The position numbers and the translations under genes are program-made. Of a stretch of DNA of 64,000 bases, positions 37,877 to 47,054 are shown in pieces (positions within the stretch are counted from its first letter, which is position 1; each line of letters starts with the position of its first letter). The stretch is from Nitrospira sp. (lineage in GTDB: Bacteria; Nitrospirota; Nitrospiria; Nitrospirales; Nitrospiraceae). The notes under the pieces were generated by a model. It was not told the origin of the DNA. It saw only the letters and a program-made list of their open reading frames with translations, and made no database searches. The stretch is taken from positions 310,001-374,000 of the forward strand of contig BQWY01000001.1 of NCBI GenBank assembly GCA_036984305.1, given 5' to 3'.

Positions 37877-38872
37877 ATGTCGGAACCGTCGTCGGCACCA
37901 GTGAGCGAGGTCGGGTGGACTCCGGAGGCCCTACAGCGGATGGAGCGGGCTCCGCTCTTTCTGCGAGGCATGGTCAAGCGGTTGGCTGAGAAAAAAGCGC
38001 GCGAACTCGGATACAGCGAAATCACGGCGGACATTCTCGATCAATTCAAAAGCCAGATGATGGGGGGAATGGGCGGAGCTGCTGGAATGGCTGCGGCCGC
38101 TGATGATATGGCTCAAGGCCATTTGCCGTGGACCGCGGCTGCACGGGAACGGTTGAACACGGTTCCGGAATTCATGCGCGGGATGACGAAGCAGATCGCC
38201 GAGGAGGTTGCGCGGGAAGGTGGGCACATGGAGGTCAACGTCGACCTTTTCGAGCGTGTGGAGGCGATGGGCGATCCCAGAGAGCGTCAGGTGACGCCGA
38301 TGGAATGGACTGAGGGTGCGCTGGCGCTGTTACAGGAGAAGATTCAGCACTCGCCGCCGATTGCAATGGACTTTGTGTCCGACATGATTCGTCATGATAC
38401 CGAGGAACTTGCGAGAGAAAAAGGGCTGGAACGCATCGATGAGCAGAATGTGAGGCTACTCTGGGATGAGCCACAGGCACGTGTGTCCTGGAGCGACGAA
38501 GCATGGAAACGCCTCCAGACCTCTCCTGATTTTGTGCGGAGCGGTATTCGGAAAGCGGCCGAGCGTCGAGCCCGCAAATTGGGCCTTCGTGAAATCGATT
38601 CCGACCATCTAACCACGTTTCGGAACGAGGCGATGATGCGCGCAGTCAAACGCATTCGATCGTTCGGCTACAATGATCTGACGTTCGATGCCTTCGATGC
38701 GGCGCTGACTAAAACCAAACGATTGCAGGGGAACGAGCAAGCGGAACAGCGTCTTCAGGAGATCCGGCAGCACTTCGCCGACCCCAACACGAAAAAGCCT
38801 GAGGGGGGGACGCTGGGCGCGGAACTTATGGATCGGTTCCGCAAGTATTTGAAGGGCGAAGGGTCCTTGTAG
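37877..38872 (+). CDS. Four-repeat PCP_red domain protein
   Basis: The 331-residue protein is built of PCP_red-type repeats (PF08369): 'VGWTPEALQRMERAPLFLRG' (~13), 'LPWTAAARERLNTVPEFMRG' (~83), a variant 'MEWTEGALALLQEKIQHSP' (~139), and 'VSWSDEAWKRLQTSPDFVRS' (~200), each followed by an amphipathic helix and a short strand. A Gly/Met linker ('MMGGMGGAAGMAAA') follows repeat 1. No signal peptide and no photosynthesis gene nearby. It lies 25 nt after the IHF gene, so it is likely co-transcribed with rpsA. Function unknown. Confidence 0.83.
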   Translation: MSEPSSAPVSEVGWTPEALQRMERAPLFLRGMVKRLAEKKARELGYSEITADILDQFKSQMMGGMGGAAGMAAAADDMAQGHLPWTAAARERLNTVPEFMRGMTKQIAEEVAREGGHMEVNVDLFERVEAMGDPRERQVTPMEWTEGALALLQEKIQHSPPIAMDFVSDMIRHDTEELAREKGLERIDEQNVRLLWDEPQARVSWSDEAWKRLQTSPDFVRSGIRKAAERRARKLGLREIDSDHLTTFRNEAMMRAVKRIRSFGYNDLTFDAFDAALTKTKRLQGNEQAEQRLQEIRQHFADPNTKKPEGGTLGAELMDRFRKYLKGEGSL

Positions 38873-38909
38873 TAGCAGGGGCTTGGTCGACCCGAGGAAG
38901 AGTGCCTCG

Positions 38910-38937
38910 CCCGCGGGCACCGTGCGGTGCCCGCGGG
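38910..38937. terminator. Bidirectional hairpin terminator
   Basis: A perfect 12-bp stem CCCGCGGGCACC / GGTGCCCGCGGG with a GTGC loop lies between the converging PCP_red gene and the 106-residue gene. No long T-run was seen. Confidence 0.65.
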
Positions 38938-38948
38938 TGCCAATCAAC

Positions 38949-39269
38949 TTAGTGCGTTTCAGCCGCTTGCGGCCAAAACTTGTGGCGAATCTGCGGTAAC
39001 GGAACGTTGTCGAAGTTTGGAATATCATACAGACACCGGTCGATCGTCGCGATCTCGTCCGTCGTCAGGTCAAGCGTCACCGTCTTTTTCCAAAACTGGT
39101 CTAAGGTGAAGTAGTCACCGTTTTGCGGCTTTTCGGACAACAAGGCCTGCATTTTTTTGAAGCCTGCCGTGTCTACCCCAGGAATCCGACCGTTGTTCTT
39201 GTCGATGCACCATTTGAGTACTTCCGCAATGCCGTACATCGTGAGAGAAACCTTCTGCGTGTCTGCCAT
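38949..39269 (-). CDS. Hypothetical protein, 106 residues
   Basis: A soluble protein with balanced composition, without signal or membrane segments: 'VSLTMYGIAEVLKWCIDKN', 'FTLDQFWKKTVTLDLTTDEI', and 'FDNVPLPQIRHKFWP'. AGGAGG lies upstream of the ATG at 39269 at proper spacing, which supports a real gene. It is divergent from the VCBS lipoprotein. Not recognised. Confidence 0.75.
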   Translation of the reverse strand: MADTQKVSLTMYGIAEVLKWCIDKNNGRIPGVDTAGFKKMQALLSEKPQNGDYFTLDQFWKKTVTLDLTTDEIATIDRCLYDIPNFDNVPLPQIRHKFWPQAAETH

Positions 39270-39458
39270 GACAACCTCCTAAGCAAGCACCTATTCTAGC
39301 GTAGCAAAGCAACATTTTTCAATTTCGCTCGAGGTCCGATCGCCCCATTGCGCTCGTGTCATCGGACCCAGAGGACGAGGGGTAGATGGCCCGGTGGCTG
39401 CGTACCAGACTCGTCTGGTTGTGTGGCTGAAGTGCGGGTTGTATACTCGCCGCGGGCC

Positions 39459-40664
39459 ATGGCACGTGATTTACAGGCCGATCGAACGATCCACCCCAAG
39501 GCGCGGCGCCCATCAGGCGGGTGGGCTCTCGCTGCGATGTTGCTTACCGCAGTGGCGGCCGGCTGCCCGTCTTCTAATTCTCGCTACGTGCCGCCAGACC
39601 TCTTTTATCTCTTCGCCCATTACAGCGTCGGGAAAAATCCCACGAGTGTCACGACGGCCGATTTTGACATGGACGGCAATACAGATATTGTGACCACGAA
39701 TATCGGTAACAATACGCTATCATTCCTGATGGGGAACGGCGACGGCAGTTTCCGAGAACCTGTTCACCTGAAGGTCTGTCAGGAGCCTCGTGCCGTCACC
39801 GTCCGGGACTGGGACCAGGATGGCACGCTCGATCTTGCGCTGGCGTGTGCCGGGAGCGACCAGATTGCGATATACCGAGGAAGTGCGGCGGCACACTTCG
39901 AGCTCTATCGAACCTATAGTGTCAACAAGATCCCCATCGCGGTGGCTGCCGAGGATTTGAACGGAGACGGATACCTGGATCTTGCGGTTGCGTTGCGCAA
40001 TGACAAGATCAAGATTCTCCTGGGCAAGACCGGCGGAGAGTTCGTCGAAGGCGTCCATTACGAATATGGCGATACCCCGACGGCACTGGCACTGAACGAT
40101 TTGAACGGCGACAGCAAGGTGGACATGGTCGTCACGAATGGTGGGCGCATGTCGAACGCCGTCTCGATTTGGCTGGGGAACGGCGATGGCACCTTCCGAG
40201 GTCCTACCGACTACAAGACCGGCAAGCGTCCGCTCGGCGTCAGTTTCGCCGATTTTAATCGAGACAATATTCCCGACTTGCTCGTCATCAACGGAGAAAT
40301 GGATACCTTCACCGTCTTTCTCGGCAAAGGGGACGCGACCTTTCTTCCAGGGAAGGACTCAGGGGCCGATGCGGGCCCTAATTTCGGCCTTGCGCGCGAC
40401 TTTGACGGCGATCACATCGTTGACGTTGCGATCGTCAATATCCAGTCGAACGACCTATCTATCGTCTACGGAGTTGGAGATGGAACGTTTCGATATCCAC
40501 CCCGGAACTATCGGACCAAGGGGGGACCGTTCGCCATTGCGGACTTCTCGGTGATGACGGAACAAAACGCCATACCGGGACTGATTATTGCCAACAACGG
40601 CGCTAGTAGCGTATCGGTCTTCCTCCACCGCGGTCTCAGACATGAGACGCCGCCTACCGGATGA
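39459..40664 (+). CDS. VCBS/FG-GAP repeat lipoprotein
   Basis: The protein has 401 residues. A lipobox 'LLTAVAAGC' ends the signal peptide near residue 35 (Cys lipidation site). Six or more beta-propeller repeats then carry calcium-type loops: 'DFDMDGNTDIV', 'DWDQDGTLDLA', 'DLNGDGYLDLA', 'DLNGDSKVDMV', 'DFNRDNIPDLL', 'DFDGDHIVDVA'. It is probably an outer-membrane or periplasmic seven-bladed propeller for adhesion or recognition. The ATG at 39459 begins the signal sequence; the frame is open further upstream but without sense. Confidence 0.87.
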   Translation: MARDLQADRTIHPKARRPSGGWALAAMLLTAVAAGCPSSNSRYVPPDLFYLFAHYSVGKNPTSVTTADFDMDGNTDIVTTNIGNNTLSFLMGNGDGSFREPVHLKVCQEPRAVTVRDWDQDGTLDLALACAGSDQIAIYRGSAAAHFELYRTYSVNKIPIAVAAEDLNGDGYLDLAVALRNDKIKILLGKTGGEFVEGVHYEYGDTPTALALNDLNGDSKVDMVVTNGGRMSNAVSIWLGNGDGTFRGPTDYKTGKRPLGVSFADFNRDNIPDLLVINGEMDTFTVFLGKGDATFLPGKDSGADAGPNFGLARDFDGDHIVDVAIVNIQSNDLSIVYGVGDGTFRYPPRNYRTKGGPFAIADFSVMTEQNAIPGLIIANNGASSVSVFLHRGLRHETPPTG

Positions 40665-40818
40665 ACCGGCGAAGACTCCGTTCCACACGCCGATAGGAGA
40701 CGATTCCCGAATCACCTCTTGCCTTGACAGCAGGAAGGGTGGCACGTACCATCGCCTCAGACGAAAGGACGGACCGGCAGCGGTGGCAACTGCGTGAACT
40801 CTCGGAGATGAGATCGGT

Positions 40819-41019
40819 GTGAGATCGTTCCTGTGGTGGTTTGGCATGGGATCCTTGACCACGCTGTCGGTACTGATGGTACAAGGCGGAGTTCGGGATC
40901 TACTGTACGAAACACATCCAAGTGGAAGCACCTCTGCCTATCTCTCCTTCTTTCTGACCATCTTTGGTGGGGGGTTGTTGGCCGGCAGCTTGGCCGTCAT
41001 TCTCAATCGGCTTCGCTGA
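40819..41019 (+). CDS. Small two-helix membrane protein
   Basis: The protein has 66 residues from GTG 40819. It has hydrophobic stretches 'LWWFGMGSLTTLSVLMVQGG' and 'YLSFFLTIFGGGLLAGSLAVIL', ending in basic residues. The other frames of this region lack such structure. Function unknown. Confidence 0.6.
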   Translation: MRSFLWWFGMGSLTTLSVLMVQGGVRDLLYETHPSGSTSAYLSFFLTIFGGGLLAGSLAVILNRLR

Positions 41020-41099
41020 GCGGCAGATGAGGGGCACGCCGCATCCTACCCCGTTCGCGTGGTATGGTCTGGCGTCGGGCATGGAGGTGGATCGAGGGT

Positions 41100-41288
41100 A
41101 TGCACTGCCTCAAATGCAAAGGCTGTATGTTAATCGAGCGGCACTATACGTCGCTCAGTCGACGTCTGTATGCGCGCTGCATCAACTGCGGGTTTTGGCT
41201 GGATCTCGCGGATCTCCTCCGTTTCTTCCATCGGGTCATTGAAAGTGGCGTGAGGGGCCGGAAAATACGGGAAGAGTTCACGTTGTGA
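41100..41288 (+). CDS. Zinc-ribbon small protein
   Basis: The protein has 62 residues. 'HCLKCKGCM' and 'RCINCGFWLD' supply two CxxC knuckles of a probable zinc ribbon, followed by an amphipathic helix. The ATG at 41100 sits after GGATCGAGG. The stop overlaps the dacA GTG (GTGA), so the two are coupled. Role unknown; it may bind nucleic acid or protein. Confidence 0.68.
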   Translation: MHCLKCKGCMLIERHYTSLSRRLYARCINCGFWLDLADLLRFFHRVIESGVRGRKIREEFTL

Positions 41289-42220
41289 TCATGAGGATGG
41301 CGATCCGCGCCTGGTACAAGTGGTGGGCCCTTATCGCGATCACGGTGAGCCTTTGGGTGTTGCCCGACGTCGTAGTGGCCGCCGATACCGTCGCATCTTC
41401 GTCGAACCCCACGGGGTTGACCGACGCCATTCGAGGTCTCAAATGGCGGCAGATGCCGGCTCACGGTATTCTCCTCAAAGACCTCAAAAGCGGGCAAACA
41501 CTCTACGAATTTCGATCTCATAAGCGCCTCTCTCCCGCCAGCCTCACGAAAATCATGTCGGCGCTGATCATTCTCGATTATGGGAATCTTCAGGAAGACG
41601 TGGTCGTCAGCCCGCGCGCGGCTCGCGCCCACAAGATCAGACTCAGACTCAAGGCCGGAGCGGTTTTCAAATTGGAGGATCTGCTCAAGGCGATGCTGAT
41701 TGTCTCTGCGAATGACGCTTGCCTGGCGGCGGTCGAACACGTTGGGCAGGATGAAGGCCGATTCGTCGAACTCATGAATGCCAAGGCGGCCGCACTCGGC
41801 TTGACCGAGACGCATTTCGCGAACGCTTGTGGGTTCGACAATCCAGACCACTACACCACGGCGGAAGATCTGGCGGTTCTGAGTGAAACGGCTCTGCAAA
41901 ATCCGATCTTCCGTGAACTGGTGAAGCAAGAGCGTGACCTGATTTCGCCTGTGAATGGGACCCGCGTCTATCTGCTCCGCAACACGAACCGACTCCTAGG
42001 TCGGGTACCCGGCGTGGAGGGAGTCAAAACGGGCTTCACGTCAAAAGCCGGCCGCTGCCTGATTGCAAAAGTCTCGCAAGAAGGACGCGAGGTACTTCTG
42101 GTGTTGCTCGGAGCGCGACGTCGATGGACGACTGCGTCAACCCTGCTCGATTATGGCTTGAAACTCCTCGAGTTCACCGCACCTCCCTCCATGGGTCCGT
42201 CATCCGGGGAGACGCGATAA
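41285..42220 (+). CDS. dacA: D-alanyl-D-alanine carboxypeptidase (S11)
   Basis: The protein has 311 residues: signal peptide ('ALIAITVSLWVLPDVVVA'), then the penicillin-binding fold with SxxK ('SPASLTKIMSAL'), SxN ('VSANDACLAAVE'), and KTG ('GVKTGFTSKAG'). It lacks the C-terminal PBP5_C beta domain and amphipathic anchor, so it is the short form. It trims pentapeptide stems in the periplasm. The GTG start at 41285 overlaps the preceding gene. Confidence 0.94.
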   Translation: MIMRMAIRAWYKWWALIAITVSLWVLPDVVVAADTVASSSNPTGLTDAIRGLKWRQMPAHGILLKDLKSGQTLYEFRSHKRLSPASLTKIMSALIILDYGNLQEDVVVSPRAARAHKIRLRLKAGAVFKLEDLLKAMLIVSANDACLAAVEHVGQDEGRFVELMNAKAAALGLTETHFANACGFDNPDHYTTAEDLAVLSETALQNPIFRELVKQERDLISPVNGTRVYLLRNTNRLLGRVPGVEGVKTGFTSKAGRCLIAKVSQEGREVLLVLLGARRRWTTASTLLDYGLKLLEFTAPPSMGPSSGETR

Positions 42221-42451
42221 CGCGCCGAATCGGGTCCGCTCGGACCCATACCAGTCATCGTTCATGGACTTCGCTGTGGTCCGCCGGGTGCCGCGCCGCA
42301 TGGCCTGGAAGGGCGGCGCATCACATTGAAGGCGACAGGCGTCTGATCAGCGGTAATGAGGGATGATCGAATGAGGCGCAACCATAAGACGAAGAACTAC
42401 CTTGTCAGGCTTCGCAGCGAAACAGACACTGTGGACTGCAAGAAGCCGAAT

Positions 42452-42985
42452 TCAGTGGGCAGGCGAGAACTCGATGTTGACATCCTTGCCAAGGTAGTTC
42501 ACTTCAAACCCTTGTTTGTCGTAGGCCAATCTGGCTCCCATCACGTTTTCATCTCCAGAGGTTTCTTTGCCCAAATGCTGCCGAACGTCATCCACGCTTT
42601 CGCTATTCAAGACATTACGGAAAATGCCACGAGTCTTATAGGCGAACCGATTGTTGATAAAGAGTAGGTCTACCTTCCCGTCCATGACCCGCACACCCGC
42701 CATCGCTCCGGTCGGTTTGCGCTGATCATAGAGGAGGATAAACGTCCCCTCTTGCTCCGCCTTCACTCCTTGGATCTTTTCGTTGACCAGCAAGTCCAGA
42801 GCCTGGGCCTCCGCGTCCCCGAGTTTCACGCCATAGAGTGATACATCCGCGCTCTTGATCTGCGCCGAGTCCATCAAATCGTTCTTCGTCAGTTCGTAGG
42901 GCTCCGTACGCGCAGGCTCGCTCCATGCAAACAGGACGCAAACCATCAGAGCGAGCGAGCACCAACACCGGCGAGCGCGACGCAT
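42452..42985 (-). CDS. Exported protein of unknown function
   Basis: The protein has 177 residues. A basic N-terminus and hydrophobic core ('CWCSLALMVCVLFAWSEP') form a signal peptide. The mature part has 'VSLYGVKLGDAEAQALDLL' and 'AGVRVMDGKVDLLFINNRFA', a pattern of alternating strands, and 'GARLAYDKQGFEVNYLGK', reminiscent of small periplasmic PDZ-like or SH3-like modules. The ATG at 42985 has GGGAGG 8 nt upstream. Family not recognised. Confidence 0.72.
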   Translation of the reverse strand: MRRARRCWCSLALMVCVLFAWSEPARTEPYELTKNDLMDSAQIKSADVSLYGVKLGDAEAQALDLLVNEKIQGVKAEQEGTFILLYDQRKPTGAMAGVRVMDGKVDLLFINNRFAYKTRGIFRNVLNSESVDDVRQHLGKETSGDENVMGARLAYDKQGFEVNYLGKDVNIEFSPAH

Positions 42986-43114
42986 AAAAACCTCCCTCAT
43001 CTGGCCGCTTCAGGCACGAGCCTTCACGCGGGACAGCGAACTTAACCAAATGAACTAATCAAGCCATTCTAGCGAACGCTACTAGGGGGTTGCAACCGAC
43101 AGGTGGGCGATCCC

Positions 43115-43399
43115 TCAATCGAGTTGGGCTTTCCGGAGTACCGACGCAAGTGTACAGAGCTGACCGAAATACGGCCGAGCGTCGTCAGGAATGTCGGGCA
43201 TCAGGCCCGCGAGTTCCTGCAGACAGTTCTCGAGAATCTCCAGACGCTGAGAGTCGAGGCCTTCCGTCGAATCCAAGTGATAGGTGACGCATCCACTGAT
43301 GACGGTGTCAAGCGTCATCAGCTCTCCCTGGTGAGGGCTGGAAAAGCGCGGCCATTCGGAGTTCCGATGGAGTTCCCACAGTGTGGCGAGATCGCTCAT
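43115..43399 (-). CDS. Hypothetical protein, 94 residues
   Basis: A small soluble helical protein ('TLDTVISGCVTYHLDS', 'QRLEILENCLQELAGLMPDI', 'CTLASVLRKAQLD'). It follows the membrane protein by 25 nt in the same direction and is the last gene of the degP-lipB-gdhA run. Not recognised. Confidence 0.68.
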   Translation of the reverse strand: MSDLATLWELHRNSEWPRFSSPHQGELMTLDTVISGCVTYHLDSTEGLDSQRLEILENCLQELAGLMPDIPDDARPYFGQLCTLASVLRKAQLD

Positions 43400-43424
43400 A
43401 ACCTGCTATCGGAGCTATCCAAGG

Positions 43425-43826
43425 TTATTCGGGGACTGAGCTAGCGCTCACGACTCCCAGACTATGCCACAGAACGATGGCGAGTGCACAGAGGCCTAAG
43501 CCCCAAAACCGATAATCCACGTCGTCTCGTGAAAGGCACCAGACGAGAAATGAATTTCGCCACCTTGCCGGGGCAAGGCCCAGGAACAACCCTTTTATGA
43601 CGATCGCGCTCCCGACAAGGAGCCAGAGCGCACGATACGGAACGGAGGAAGGCAAAAGGAATAGAGGAATTCCCAACACGCTGGACAGTGCCCACCAGCG
43701 GGGCGCCTCGCCGTGACGATCAAGAAGCTCGCGTATCGCGCAGACGACACCCTGTGGGTTGGCCAGGAGGGCGAGACCATCGAGTAACCACATGGCCATT
43801 AGGGCGATCAGCAGGATATCCAACAT
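43425..43826 (-). CDS. Four-helix membrane protein
   Basis: The protein has 133 residues: hydrophobic segments at ~3-23, 48-62, 66-82 and 108-126, with a positive 'RWRNS' loop. It starts 13 nt after gdhA ends. No family signature seen. Confidence 0.7.
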   Translation of the reverse strand: MLDILLIALMAMWLLDGLALLANPQGVVCAIRELLDRHGEAPRWWALSSVLGIPLFLLPSSVPYRALWLLVGSAIVIKGLFLGLAPARWRNSFLVWCLSRDDVDYRFWGLGLCALAIVLWHSLGVVSASSVPE

Positions 43827-43839
43827 GGGAACGTGCCCA

Positions 43840-45099
43840 TCATGGATAAAGTCCGCGATCCTGATGGGCTCGGGCCACCATGTCGATACCGCTCATCAGC
43901 GCGGCCATGCGGAGGTTGGTTTTTCGTGAGGTGGCCTGGGCCAACGTTCGTGCGAATGCCGACGCGACAATATCATGCAGGCGTTCCTGGATATCCTTGG
44001 GTTTCCAAAAGAAACGCTGGGTGTCCTGAACCCATTCGAAATATGAGACGATCACCCCTCCCGAATTTGCCAGAATGTCCGGGATCACGAACACGTTTCG
44101 GTCGCCAAGGATCTGGTCGGCATCGAGGGTGGTCGGTCCGTTGGCGCCCTCCGACACGATGCGGCATTGCAGACGGGGGGCATTCTTTGCCGTGATTTGC
44201 TCGGACAGCGCGGCTGGCACCAAGACCGTGCAAGGAACCTGAAGCAGCTCCTCATTGGTCAGCCAGTCGCCCTCCCGGTAGTCGTGAAGCGGCAAGCCGC
44301 GATCTTTCGCGTGCGACCAGACTTCCGCCATATTAAGTCCCTTGCGATTATACAACCCGCCCGTAACGTCGCTGATCCCCACGACGGTCATCCCGCTCTC
44401 TGTCATGATACGGGCCGTGTGAGAGCCGACGTTGCCGAAACCCTGAATAGCCACGGTCGATCGGTGAGGATCGATGGCCAGGTGACGCATGGCCTCAAGG
44501 GTGACTTCGACAACGCCGCGGCCCGTCGCATCTTCTCGACCGACGGTACCCCCAATGGAAAGGGGTTTCCCGGTGACGACGCCTGGCGCGGCATATCCTA
44601 CCTGCTGACTGTAGGTATCCATAATCCACGCCATCACCTGTTGATCCGTCCCCACGTCGGGCGCGGGCACGTCGCGATCGGGTCCAATTAACGGGAAGAT
44701 CTCTGCCGCATACCGCCTGGTCAGACGTTGCAGCTCGCCACGAGACAAGGCCTTGGAATTGACTTTGACGCCACCCTTGGCACCACCATACGGCAATCCA
44801 GCAACCGCACATTTCCACGTCATCCACATGGCTAAAGCGGCGACTTCGCCCAACGTCACATCGGGATGGTAACGAATTCCGCCTTTACAGGGGCCGCGCG
44901 ACATATCGTGATGCACGCGATAACCGGTGAAGACCTCCACGTGTCCTGTGTCCCGGACGATTGGTACACTGACGATCAACGAACGTTGGGGCAATTTGAG
45001 CCGTTCGTGGAGGTTCGGGTCGAGCCCCATGGTTTTCGCCGCCTCCTCGAACTGGGCGACAGCAAGGTGAAACGCAGGTGTATCGAATTCGGTCGACAT
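43840..45099 (-). CDS. gdhA: Glutamate dehydrogenase (Glu/Leu/Phe/Val family)
   Basis: The protein has 419 residues: 'GYRVHHDMSRGPCKGGIRYHP', the catalytic lysine in 'LPYGGAKGGVKV', 'APDVGTDQQVMAWIMD', the nucleotide-binding 'QGFGNVGSHTA', and 'VSEGANGPTT'. It interconverts 2-oxoglutarate plus ammonia and glutamate. I took ATG 45099 (AAGGG upstream) over two TTG codons at 45105 and 45102. It starts 12 nt after lipB. Confidence 0.95.
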   Translation of the reverse strand: MSTEFDTPAFHLAVAQFEEAAKTMGLDPNLHERLKLPQRSLIVSVPIVRDTGHVEVFTGYRVHHDMSRGPCKGGIRYHPDVTLGEVAALAMWMTWKCAVAGLPYGGAKGGVKVNSKALSRGELQRLTRRYAAEIFPLIGPDRDVPAPDVGTDQQVMAWIMDTYSQQVGYAAPGVVTGKPLSIGGTVGREDATGRGVVEVTLEAMRHLAIDPHRSTVAIQGFGNVGSHTARIMTESGMTVVGISDVTGGLYNRKGLNMAEVWSHAKDRGLPLHDYREGDWLTNEELLQVPCTVLVPAALSEQITAKNAPRLQCRIVSEGANGPTTLDADQILGDRNVFVIPDILANSGGVIVSYFEWVQDTQRFFWKPKDIQERLHDIVASAFARTLAQATSRKTNLRMAALMSGIDMVARAHQDRGLYP

Positions 45100-45111
45100 C
45101 AACAAATTCCC

Positions 45112-45864
45112 TTAATGTGGAGGATCAGGCGAGAGAGCCACATCACTATACCAGGTCAAACCGAACACGGCGGCAAAGTGACGGGCAAGTCCTTCGGCCA
45201 CGATGTCGCAAGACACGGAACGGTCGAGGAGGGACGCGAGCGAAGTCGAACGACATCCCTCAATTCCGCAGGGGACGATCCAGTCAAAGGGAACCAGATC
45301 CGGGCAGACGTTCAGTGAGAAACCATGTAAGGTGACGCCATGAACGATTCGGACACCGACGGCGGCGATTTTCATGGGAGCTTCCACACCGGGCACCCAC
45401 ACGCCGTGGAGTCCTTCGCGCCGGAAAGGAGCGATGCCAAATTCGGCGATCGTCCGCAGGAGGGTTTCCTCAAGCAAATGGACGTAGCGGCGAGGCCCGC
45501 AAAACGGCGGGCGCAAGCGCATGATCGGATAACCGATGAGTTGGCCGGGTCCGTGGTAGGTAACGGAGCCACCTCGGTCCGTGTGATGGATCGGAATGCC
45601 GGCGTCAGCGATCGCCGTCAAATGCGTTCTCCAGTGTTCGTCCCGGGTGCGACGTCCGATTGTGAATACGGGATCGTGCTCCAGCAGCAAGAGTGTGTCG
45701 GGGCAGCGCCCGGACAGACGTGCATCCAGCCACACCTGTTGAATCTGCCGGACTTCCTCGTACGGACGGCGGCCAAGATGCTGGAGGTGTGCGCGGGAGC
45801 GAGCAGGGACCGCATCTGGCTGCCCATGGGCGGGGTCCGGTGGGGTCTCCATGAGCATCTCCAT
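45112..45864 (-). CDS. lipB: Octanoyl-[acyl-carrier-protein]:protein N-octanoyltransferase
   Basis: The protein has 250 residues: 'RGGSVTYHGPGQLIGYPI', the catalytic Lys in 'KIAAVGVRI', and Cys in 'IVPCGIEGCRSTSLA'. The usual 'TSL' after the Cys is kept. It transfers octanoate to lipoyl domains. The N-terminal ~25 residues are a Pro/Ala extension with several possible starts. It follows the DegP-like gene by 11 nt. Confidence 0.94.
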   Translation of the reverse strand: MEMLMETPPDPAHGQPDAVPARSRAHLQHLGRRPYEEVRQIQQVWLDARLSGRCPDTLLLLEHDPVFTIGRRTRDEHWRTHLTAIADAGIPIHHTDRGGSVTYHGPGQLIGYPIMRLRPPFCGPRRYVHLLEETLLRTIAEFGIAPFRREGLHGVWVPGVEAPMKIAAVGVRIVHGVTLHGFSLNVCPDLVPFDWIVPCGIEGCRSTSLASLLDRSVSCDIVAEGLARHFAAVFGLTWYSDVALSPDPPH

Positions 45865-45875
45865 CGCAAACCTCG

Positions 45876-46910
45876 TTACGGCACAGGGGATGACGCAAGA
45901 CCGTGCGCGCGTTCGATCGTGACCGTGCTCTGTCCGGTTTTGCCCTGCAGGGTGAGTTGAGCGGGGCCCTGGTCACCACTCGACAAGAACAGGTGCCAAA
46001 AGTCGCCCACATTATACACCTGGTGTCCATCCACGGCCGTAATGATATCGCCCATCTGTAGTCCGGTCTCGGCGGCGGCGGTACCGGGTATGACGTGTGC
46101 GACGAGGATCCCCCGATCCAGATCCACGCCGAAACTGGCCGCTACACTCGGCGTGAGCGTCAGCGGTGTAAATCCGAGGTCGGGTCGCATGACGGAGCCG
46201 CGCATAATCATCGACTGCAGATGTGGATACACCGCGTCCATCGACAGCGCATAACTAATGGCCTGCGCGGATGGCGCCACGGCCACGTTGATCCCTACGA
46301 CCTCGCCGGACAGGTCGACCAGCGGCCCACCGCTGCTACCTGGATTGATCGCAGCGTCGGTTTGAATCAGATTGTAGAGTGTCTCGCCATCGGGGGCTAA
46401 GACAGTGCGGTCCAATGCGCTCACCACCCCGACCGTGACGCTCGATCCGCCTTTCAAGGCGAGTGGATTGCCGATCGCCACCACGGTCTCCCCGATTTCA
46501 AGGACCGGTTTGTGACTGAGCCGTGCCGGGACGAGATCGGGGGCTGCAATTTTGATGAGGGCCAGATCGAGAAAAAAATCTCGTGCCGCGACCCGTCCCG
46601 GGGTCAAACGGCCGGACGGCAACCCTACGACGACGCTCTTGACGCCCTGTACCAAGTGGTTGTTGGTCAGTACGTACCCGGCGGTGTCGATGACGATGCC
46701 AGACCCGGAGCCCGCCGAGGCGCTGTGCGCCGAGGGGTTCGGAGAGACTCCGCGAGACATGATCGTCACCACGGAAGGCCGAACGGCGGAAACGACCGCC
46801 GGGACCGTGAGTGACTTTACGTGTCCTTCCGATATCGGTGAGGCCATTGCGGCAACGGCAGGGAGCCATCCCGTGACAAAGAGCGCTGTTGCCACAATCA
46901 ATTGGCGCAC
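45876..46910 (-). CDS. Periplasmic trypsin-like serine protease with PDZ domain (DegP/HtrA family)
   Basis: The protein has 344 residues. The signal peptide 'LIVATALFVTGWLPAVAAMA' is followed by the chymotrypsin fold with His ('LTNNHLV'), Asp ('LDLALIKI') and Ser ('NPGSSGGPLV'), and one PDZ domain (~245-335, 'GILVAHVIPGTAAAETGLQ'). Having a single PDZ it is closer to DegS than DegP, but it has a cleavable-looking signal. It is the first gene of the degP-lipB-gdhA operon. Confidence 0.92.
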   Translation of the reverse strand: MRQLIVATALFVTGWLPAVAAMASPISEGHVKSLTVPAVVSAVRPSVVTIMSRGVSPNPSAHSASAGSGSGIVIDTAGYVLTNNHLVQGVKSVVVGLPSGRLTPGRVAARDFFLDLALIKIAAPDLVPARLSHKPVLEIGETVVAIGNPLALKGGSSVTVGVVSALDRTVLAPDGETLYNLIQTDAAINPGSSGGPLVDLSGEVVGINVAVAPSAQAISYALSMDAVYPHLQSMIMRGSVMRPDLGFTPLTLTPSVAASFGVDLDRGILVAHVIPGTAAAETGLQMGDIITAVDGHQVYNVGDFWHLFLSSGDQGPAQLTLQGKTGQSTVTIERAHGLASSPVP

Positions 46911-46990
46911 GGCATCCTCAACACAGTCTTACACGACGCGCGGGCGCTATTCTCTCATATTTGGGAAGACGTCCCAAGCCGCACGGAACG

Positions 46991-47023
46991 AAAAAGGCGG
47001 GAAAGACCCATGTCTTCCCCGCC
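46991..47023 (-). terminator. Rho-independent terminator of the sigma factor gene
   Basis: On the minus strand a stem of GGCGGGGAAGAC pairs with GTCTTTCCCGCC around a 4-nt loop (one mismatch), followed by TTTTTCG. It lies 32 nt after the sigma factor stop. Confidence 0.85.
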
Positions 47024-47054
47024 CTGATGAGACGGCCCGCACATGTGTGAAGGC

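Noticed and set aside
42356..42667. Plus-strand frame opposite the exported protein
   Set aside because: The minus-strand frame has a signal peptide and a good ribosome site, so this one is a shadow.
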